Source: Actinomycetes bacterium (lineage in GTDB: Bacteria; Actinomycetota; Acidimicrobiia; Acidimicrobiales; Palsa-688). Taken from it: a DNA stretch of 12,243 nt. A model generated the notes under the pieces. The model saw only the letters and a list, made by a program, of their open reading frames with translations, had not been told where the DNA came from and did not search any database. Within the stretch, counting starts at the first letter, position 1, and every line of letters begins with the position of its first letter. This document shows, one piece after another, positions 6,895 through 12,243 of the stretch. The position numbers and the translations under genes were made by a program. Location of the stretch: contig JAKAZH010000035.1 in NCBI GenBank assembly GCA_021815935.1, positions 1 to 12,243 of the forward strand, read 5' to 3'.

Positions 6895-7583
6895 ATGAAT
6901 AGTCTTCTCGCTGTTGAGGCTTCCCTACGCCAACGAGCCATGGTTGATTCCGCTCGCGATCGCCTCGCCGGCCTGCTCGCCGGCCTGCTCGCCGGGAACG
7001 CAGTGGCTGGGACGTTCAGCGCGGCGCGGACTGCTCCTGTCCGTGATCTGCACCTGGAGGTGCGAGGGGTCGGGCCCATCAGTTTGCCGTTATCCCAGGC
7101 GCAGGCGAAGGAGCTGTGTCTCATCAGTCGACCGGCTCGCTACGGGCAGGGGGAGCAGACGCTCGTCGACCGAGGGTTGGAGAACTCGTGAGGTCCCCAA
7201 GAGCAGGGTTATGATCGACAAGCACGCTTCGACCAGACGTTGCTGGCGGTCCTCGAGCGTCTGGCTCGGGACCTCGGCTCTCCGTCTGGTAGCACGCTGA
7301 ACGTGGAGCTCCACTCGATGCTCGTCTACGCGCCGGGCCAGGTCTTCGTTCCCGCCAGGACTCCGAGAAGACAGACGACATGGTCGCCTCGCTCGTTGTG
7401 GGCCTGCCTTCGAGCTTCACGGGTGGGTCGCTGGGAGTCTGCCACCACGGCGAGACTGCGAAGTACCGGAGATCGAAGAAGGTCCTGTCGTTCGTGGCGT
7501 TCTACAGGGACTGCCGACACCGGGTGAAGCCCGTCACCTCGGGGCACCGGGTTGTGCTCACCTACAACCTGCTGCTCGACGAT
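6895..7583 (+). pseudogene. 2OG-Fe(II) oxygenase gene remnant, frameshifted and truncated at the 3' end
   Basis: Pieces of one protein appear in order but in changing frames. From ATG 6895 the frame gives RTAPVRDLHLEVRGVGPISL, then RPARYGQGEQTLVDRGLENS, and stops at TGA 7189-7191. The next piece (REVPKSRVMIDK, to 7222) is in the +1 frame. The following piece (RFDQTLLAVLERLARDLG, then VELHSMLVYAPGQVFVP, to about 7353) is back in the first frame. The last piece (QDSEKTDDMVASLVVGLPSS, then KVLSFVAFYRDCRHRVKPV and GHRVVLTYNLLLDD) is in the third frame from about 7356 to 7583. Together these match the N-terminal and double-stranded beta-helix core of 2OG-Fe(II) dioxygenases of the prolyl-4-hydroxylase-like type, with the distal histidine in CRHRV. 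The proximal iron-binding HxD/HxE position falls on the third break, where QDSE remains but the histidine codon is lost. The rest of the family's C-terminus is missing, because the JetC gene starts 20 bases after the last recognisable residue. No function is expected. Confidence 0.8.
6967..6995 (+). repeat. 12-bp tandem repeat, about 2.4 copies
   Basis: GCCGGCCTGCTC occurs at 6967-6978 and 6979-6990, followed by GCCGG. In the oxygenase frame it encodes LAGLLAGLLAG. It looks like a local slippage duplication in the N-terminal helix of the broken gene. Confidence 0.7.
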
Positions 7584-7590
7584 CACCATT

Positions 7591-7603
7591 TAGGCTGTTC
7601 GGA
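7591..7603 (+). promoter_or_regulatory. Candidate leaderless -10 box for the JetC-like gene
   Basis: TAGGCT (7591-7596) fits the actinobacterial TANNNT -10 pattern and ends six bases before the ATG at 7603, so transcription would start at or next to the start codon. No Shine-Dalgarno sequence is present (CTGTTCGG precedes the ATG) and no clear -35 is seen. The TAG of this box is also an in-frame stop four codons upstream, which fixes 7603 as the first possible start. Confidence 0.4.
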
Positions 7604-10600
7604 TGGCAGAGCGCTGGAGACTGAGCCGGGCGGGCATCTTGAACGTCTACCAGTACGCCAACGAGGTTCTCTCCTTCGCCGGCGGGCGGCTTCTGCTACG
7701 CGGCGTCAACGGTTCGGGCAAGTCGACGGCGATGAACATGCTCCTGCCGTTCCTCCTCGATGGCGACACCCGCCGTATCGACGCGGCCGGCGAGCAGTCC
7801 GGGGTCCTCAAGTCGTGGATGCTGTCCGGGCGCGACGACCCGCAGCCGATCGGATACCTGTGGGTCGAGTTCGCGATGGGCGACGACTATCTCACCTGTG
7901 GATGCGGGATCCGGGCGAACCGGTCCTCGGATACGGTCACGACCTGGTGGTGGATCACGCCGATGCGCCCCGGTATCGACCTCGACCTCGTGCAGGACAG
8001 CCGCCCCCTGAGCGCCGAGGGCTTGCGGGTGGTGGTCGGACCTGACGCCGTTTTCCGCCAAGAGGACAGGAAGGCCTATCGCGAGGAGGTCCGCCGCAGG
8101 CTCTTCGGGGGAGCGGAGATCGACCAGCACATCCGGCTGCTCCACGTAGTGCGCAGCCCCCGAGTGGGCGACCGGATCGACCAGGAGCTCCCTTCCTACC
8201 TCCACGATGCACTCCCGGAGCTGTCCGAGGCGGCGCTCGCCGACGCCGCCCAGCCCCTCGACGACCTCGAAGAGCACCGCCGCAACGTCAGCGATCTCGC
8301 CCGAACGGCTGACACGCTCTCGGCCCTGCAGGAGGTTTACAGCGACTACTGCCGCTCGGAGCTGCGGCGCAGGGCCGAAAACGCATCCGCTCTGGTAGCC
8401 GAAGTAGAGCACAGCCGCCGCACCCTCGCCAGGAGCAGAGCGGAGCTACGGGAGGAGGAGAAGGTTCTGGACGCTGCCGCACTCCGGGTCGAGACACTCG
8501 ACGCCCGGGGACGGGACCTGCGAGTAGAGCTCCAGGGCCTTCGCGACCTTCCCGCATACCAGGAGGGCGCCCAGCTCGACGACCTCCGCGATCATGTAAA
8601 AGGTCAAGCCGCGACGTGCAAAGCCGCCGAGCGCGAGCTCGAGCGCCGACGCGCCAACGAGGAGAGATCCCGACAGGAGCTCGTCCACACAGGGCGGGCC
8701 TCGCGCCAGGACCATAAAGACCTGGGGTCGGCGCTTCGTGAGCTGTCGGACGAGGCACTCTCCGCCGGGCTCAGCATCGCCGCCCCGGACCTTTTGGCCC
8801 TCGACACCTACCGACTCGACGAACAGAGCGACTTGGAGGCCCCCCGCGAGGTTTCTGGCGATGCGCTGACCGGCCGTCTGTCCGAGGTACGTGCCGCTGC
8901 GCATCACCGTCGCGGGGACGTCGAGGAGGTTCGCTATGAGCTCCGGTTGGTGGCCGCGGCCGCCAACGAGCTCGCCGCGGCCACCCGCGACTTCGAGGCG
9001 GCCGAGAGGGAGCTCCAGCTACGTCGGGACGCGCTGACCGAACGCACGAGGGGGCTGAGCGGCGCCACGACCGAGTGGCGTCAATCCTTGTCTGCCTGGA
9101 CGAGCGATCTCGCCGTCGAAATGGCCACGTCGCAGCTGTCGCCGCCCGCCGTCGTCGATTTGGAGTCCGACCTAGCGGGTCGCAGGGTCGAGGTTCGAAC
9201 CGCGTTGCAGTTGGAGGTCGATCGCCTGGTAGTCCATCGCGAGCGGGTGGTCGCAGCGGCCGATGCGGCAGTCGACCAGCGCCGGACGGTGGTCGACGAT
9301 GCGGCAGCGGAGTTGGCCGGCCTCGAAGCGATATCGCTTCCCGAACCACCCGCGCAGCCGTGGCAGCGGCCGCACCGGGGTCCGGTGCTGGCCGAGCAGG
9401 TCGACTTCGTCGAGGGCATCGACGCGCAGACCCGGGCGGCGATCGAGGCAGCCATGGAGGCCGGCGGCCTCCTAACGGCCGAGGTCCTCTCCGACGGGAC
9501 GCTCGTCCTCGAAGAGGGCACCCTCCTGGCGTCGCCGATGGCTATCGCTGCGGAGCCGCTGAGCCGGCACCTGGTGGCGGTAGAAGGCGCTGACCCCGTA
9601 GTACGCCGGGTTTTGGAGTCGGTATCGACGGAACCGTCCGACCTCGAGCGGGGCGGGGTTACGGTCGTCACCTTGGACGGGCGGTTCCGGACCGGCGTCC
9701 TCACCGGACGGCATCGCAAGAATCAGGCCGAGCACATCGGGCTGTCCGCCAGGAGGGATCGCCTCGAACGTCTCAGGACCGAGGCACGGCTGCGCCTTGA
9801 GGCGGAGCGGGAAGCCCTTGCTGTCCTGGAGCACGAGCTCGCTGTGGCGTCTACCCGTCGTGATGTCGCCGTGGCGCACCGCTTCGCGTTCCCGACCGGC
9901 GAAGCAGTCGATACCGCTGTGCTAGCTCTGCGGATGGGGCTGGAAGCGGCGCAGGCAGCGGAGGTGGTCGCCGCTGCAACGGCCGGCGCCCGACGACTCG
10001 CCGACGACGCCCACGCCGAGGCAGTTGACAAAAGCCGGCGGGTTGCCGCCAACCTCGGCCTGGTCGCCGACGAAGACGCCCTTCGGCGGATCGAGGCTTC
10101 GATTGCAGCGGCGATCGCCGCGGCGGATCGGACAGGGAACGCTGTCAGGACGTTGCTCCGATCCGTCGCGGACTGGGTCCGAGCAGCTGACCGCTGGACC
10201 GAGAATTTCGCCGCCGCCTCGTCGGGGGAGAAGGAAGTCGCCGCCACTAAGGACGAGCTCGAGCGGCTCAGCACCCGCCTGGCCACACTGGAGGAACAAT
10301 TCGGTGCGGCCTTCGAGGAGATACAGGGCCAGGTCCGCTCTCGGGAGGGCGAACTCGAAGCTACTGACAAGGAACTGGTCGCGGCGCGCAAGACGCTCCT
10401 CGAGCGCACCGAGGTCAAGGCCCGGGCCGCCAGCGAAGTCGATAGTCAGTCCGCGGCAGCCGCCGACGACGAACGAAGGGCGCTCGGGGCGCTCCCGCAG
10501 CTACGTCGGACCTTGGCCGTGCCTGGTCTCGCGGCGTCTGTCGCCGCCGATCCTTCTTGGGCTGCCGCCCCGGTCGAGGAGTCTGTCGCCGGACTGCAGG

Positions 10601-11598
10601 AGCTGGCGGCGAGGATTCGAGCCCAAGCGGCGGGTGAGGGTCGCGATGTGGCGGCCGACGGGGTGCGCCAGTCCCTACGACAGCGGCGTGATTCGCTCGG
10701 CGCAGGCTGGGACGCCGAGGACCGCCAACCCGACGAGTCTCTCCCGATGACCGTCGAGATCAACGGGCCCGAGGGCCGCCTTCCTCTGTCCGACGCTGTC
10801 TCGATCGTGCAGGCCCGGCGCTCGGAGCTGTCCGCTCTGCTTTCCGCCGAGCAGGATGGAGCGTTACGCAACCTCTTGCAGGGGCTCGTCGCCCGCGAGG
10901 TCGCCGACAAGCTTCACGCCGCCGGCGATCTGGTCGCACGCATGAACCGCCGGCTTGACGCCGTCACGACCGCCCACGGCATCGGTGTGTCCATACGCTG
11001 GCGGCGCCGGGACGGACTCGACCCGCAGCGCTCGGAGATGGTCACCCTGCTCGCCAAGCAGCCGGACCTGCGCACCGCGGACGAGGACTCCCGCCTGCGC
11101 GAGGTTATCTCCTCCCAACTCGACTATGCGCGTCGCGAGGGCCCTGATGTGTCCTACGCCGATCTTGTCAGCAGCATCCTCGACTACAGGTCTTGGTACG
11201 AGATGACGCTGCTTTTGAAACGACCCGGCCGACCCGACGAGCGACTGACGCGAAGGACGCCGTTGTCGGAAGGGGAGAAAAAGATAGTCAGTTACCTACC
11301 GCTTTTCGCCGCAGTTGCCGCCTCGTGCGACTCGCTCGGCGAAGCCGGCCCTGAGGCACCGCGCTTCCTGCTGCTAGACGACGCGTTCGCCAAGGTGTCG
11401 GAGGACAACCACCCCAAGCTTTTCGGCCTGCTGGTTGAGCTCGATCTCGACTTCATCGCCACGAGCGAACGGCTCTGGGGAACCTTTGCGACCGTACCCG
11501 AATTGGCGATCATCGAAGTCGTGCGCGACGCGTCTCTCGGGGTGGTCGTGCTCGAACACAGCCGGTGGGACGGGGCGTCGAGGACTTCTTCGACATGA
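7603..11598 (+). CDS. jetC: TIGR02680-family SMC-like ATPase, JetC-like (Wadjet defence)
   Basis: An intact 1331-residue protein, within the size expected for TIGR02680 (over 1300). The ABC head is split between the two ends, as in SMC/Rad50/MukB proteins. Walker A is GVNGSGKST at residues 34-42, just after LNVYQYANEVLSFAGGRLLL. The C-terminal part carries the signature TPLSEGEKKIVSYLPLF (from residue 1219) and Walker B FLLLDDAF (1255-1262), then NHPKLFGLLVELDLDFIATS. Long charged coiled coils span about 230-570 and 705-990. They flank a compact hinge-like region at about 580-705 (VDFVEGIDAQTRAAIEAAME, then GRHRKNQAEHIG). Wadjet complexes are SMC-like loop extruders that recognise and cleave small circular DNA such as plasmids, with JetA and JetB as kleisin-like and KITE-like partners and JetD as nuclease. 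The role of this protein is inferred from family and context. Its stop overlaps the start of the JetA-like gene (ATGA). Unlike everything just upstream, it shows no decay. Confidence 0.9.
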   Translation: MAERWRLSRAGILNVYQYANEVLSFAGGRLLLRGVNGSGKSTAMNMLLPFLLDGDTRRIDAAGEQSGVLKSWMLSGRDDPQPIGYLWVEFAMGDDYLTCGCGIRANRSSDTVTTWWWITPMRPGIDLDLVQDSRPLSAEGLRVVVGPDAVFRQEDRKAYREEVRRRLFGGAEIDQHIRLLHVVRSPRVGDRIDQELPSYLHDALPELSEAALADAAQPLDDLEEHRRNVSDLARTADTLSALQEVYSDYCRSELRRRAENASALVAEVEHSRRTLARSRAELREEEKVLDAAALRVETLDARGRDLRVELQGLRDLPAYQEGAQLDDLRDHVKGQAATCKAAERELERRRANEERSRQELVHTGRASRQDHKDLGSALRELSDEALSAGLSIAAPDLLALDTYRLDEQSDLEAPREVSGDALTGRLSEVRAAAHHRRGDVEEVRYELRLVAAAANELAAATRDFEAAERELQLRRDALTERTRGLSGATTEWRQSLSAWTSDLAVEMATSQLSPPAVVDLESDLAGRRVEVRTALQLEVDRLVVHRERVVAAADAAVDQRRTVVDDAAAELAGLEAISLPEPPAQPWQRPHRGPVLAEQVDFVEGIDAQTRAAIEAAMEAGGLLTAEVLSDGTLVLEEGTLLASPMAIAAEPLSRHLVAVEGADPVVRRVLESVSTEPSDLERGGVTVVTLDGRFRTGVLTGRHRKNQAEHIGLSARRDRLERLRTEARLRLEAEREALAVLEHELAVASTRRDVAVAHRFAFPTGEAVDTAVLALRMGLEAAQAAEVVAAATAGARRLADDAHAEAVDKSRRVAANLGLVADEDALRRIEASIAAAIAAADRTGNAVRTLLRSVADWVRAADRWTENFAAASSGEKEVAATKDELERLSTRLATLEEQFGAAFEEIQGQVRSREGELEATDKELVAARKTLLERTEVKARAASEVDSQSAAAADDERRALGALPQLRRTLAVPGLAASVAADPSWAAAPVEESVAGLQELAARIRAQAAGEGRDVAADGVRQSLRQRRDSLGAGWDAEDRQPDESLPMTVEINGPEGRLPLSDAVSIVQARRSELSALLSAEQDGALRNLLQGLVAREVADKLHAAGDLVARMNRRLDAVTTAHGIGVSIRWRRRDGLDPQRSEMVTLLAKQPDLRTADEDSRLREVISSQLDYARREGPDVSYADLVSSILDYRSWYEMTLLLKRPGRPDERLTRRTPLSEGEKKIVSYLPLFAAVAASCDSLGEAGPEAPRFLLLDDAFAKVSEDNHPKLFGLLVELDLDFIATSERLWGTFATVPELAIIEVVRDASLGVVVLEHSRWDGASRTSST

Positions 11599-12243
11599 GC
11601 GGCCCGGGCGGACCCGACGAGAACGTCCGGGTGGAGGAGGCCGACGCCGCATCAGGGCGGCTACTTTTTCGATACGTAACCGTCGACGAGTGGCAGGACT
11701 ACCGTCAAATCATGGCGGTGTTCGCCGGGACTTTCTTCTCCGACTTCACCCCGGAGGAGGTGGAGCAACGCCTCGGTGCAGTCGGGGTGATACTCCCCGA
11801 CGGCGTGGTGCCGGCTCGGCTCGAAAGCCTCCGCAAGTGGGGGAACCTGACCGTGTCGTCGGTAACCGGTACACCGTCGAGCCTGGCCGACTACTACCGG
11901 CGCCGGAACCGCTACCTGATCACCCGTGCCGGCCAAGAGGTCCACGACGCGGTCGAGGGTGTCCTCAACCGGATCGACGAGGTGCGCGACGTGTCGCTCG
12001 GCCGCCTCCGTTCGCTCCTCGACGCGCTACGCCAACTCGGCGGTACCGACGTGACCGGCTGCAGCCCTGAACAGCTCGACGAGATGGTCAGAGCCGTGTT
12101 CGACCCCCACCAGGCGTTCACATCGGAGATCACCCAGTTCTTCGCCGCGATCAACCAGTGGCAGAACCGCTACGACCTCAGCCCCGACGAGTTCAGCTTC
12201 TTCGCCCAGGTGCTCGTCGGCTACGTGGCCGACCGTCTCGGAG
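11595..12243 (+). CDS. jetA: TIGR02677/DUF2397-family protein, JetA-like (3' end beyond window)
   Basis: The frame is open from ATG 11595 to the right edge (216 complete codons); the family usually has about 480-500 residues, so more than half is missing. The opening matches the TIGR02677 pattern: LLFRYVTVDEWQDYRQIM at residues 23-40, a winged-helix-like segment with ARLESLRKWGNL (74-85), then SSLADYYRRRNRYLITRAGQ (95-114), followed by helical EVHDAVEGVLNRIDEV and HQAFTSEITQFFAAINQWQ. In Wadjet systems JetA is the kleisin-like subunit that bridges the JetC heads. The start lies inside the jetC stop codon (ATGA), with GAGGA ten bases upstream, so translation is probably coupled to jetC. Codon use matches jetC. 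The family call is good; the kleisin role is by analogy with characterised Wadjet complexes. Confidence 0.85.
   Translation, partial: MSGPGGPDENVRVEEADAASGRLLFRYVTVDEWQDYRQIMAVFAGTFFSDFTPEEVEQRLGAVGVILPDGVVPARLESLRKWGNLTVSSVTGTPSSLADYYRRRNRYLITRAGQEVHDAVEGVLNRIDEVRDVSLGRLRSLLDALRQLGGTDVTGCSPEQLDEMVRAVFDPHQAFTSEITQFFAAINQWQNRYDLSPDEFSFFAQVLVGYVADRLG

Noticed and set aside
6895..7583. Programmed frameshifting in the oxygenase gene
   Set aside because: Three frame changes, loss of an iron-ligand histidine and a missing C-terminus point to decay, not regulated recoding.
7584..8045. Continuation of the oxygenase frame into jetC
   Set aside because: Family-like sequence ends at LTYNLLLDD; beyond this the frame is a shadow of JetC.
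7696..8412. Minus-strand open frame opposite the start of jetC
   Set aside because: It is the antisense of the Walker A region and conserved head of JetC; no independent protein features.

Overview
This is a GC-rich window that looks like an actinobacterial chromosome or metagenome-derived contig. The evidence is strong G/C codon bias, TANNNT-type -10 boxes placed 6-7 bases before start codons (suggesting leaderless transcripts), and secreted FG-GAP and Ig-like proteins of a kind common in Actinomycetota. No rRNA, tRNA, CRISPR array, transposase or integrase was seen, so the species cannot be named.

Left part (1-3778, minus strand): two tandem genes for secreted beta-propeller (FG-GAP/integrin-alpha-like) proteins, joined by an ATGA stop/start overlap. 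The upstream one (2810-3778) is a short paralogue that stops after a single FG-GAP motif. The downstream one (2813 to beyond base 1) has about six FG-GAP motifs followed by Ig-like domains and runs off the left edge.

Middle part (about 3950-7590): a belt of decayed genes around one intact gene. Reading along the minus strand, it holds a MerR-family regulator with a textbook MerR promoter/operator but a one-base frameshift in its helix-turn-helix, an intact bile-acid:sodium symporter family (BASS) transporter, the 3' remnant of an aquaporin (MIP) gene, and an unidentified broken coding stretch. On the plus strand, a 17-bp-arm AT-rich inverted repeat precedes a 2OG-Fe(II) oxygenase gene. That gene has three frame changes and loses its 3' part exactly where the next gene begins.

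Right part (7603-12243, plus strand): the start of an SMC-like, plasmid/phage-defence operon of the Wadjet kind, in the branch made of the TIGR02677-TIGR02680 families. It comprises an intact 1331-residue TIGR02680-family ATPase (JetC-like) and, with an ATGA overlap, the first 216 codons of a TIGR02677/DUF2397 protein (JetA-like). The JetB-like (TIGR02678) and JetD-like nuclease (TIGR02679) partners would be expected just beyond the right edge. The sharp change from broken genes to a pristine operon at about 7584-7603 suggests that the defence operon was acquired into, or recombined next to, an already dispensable accessory region.
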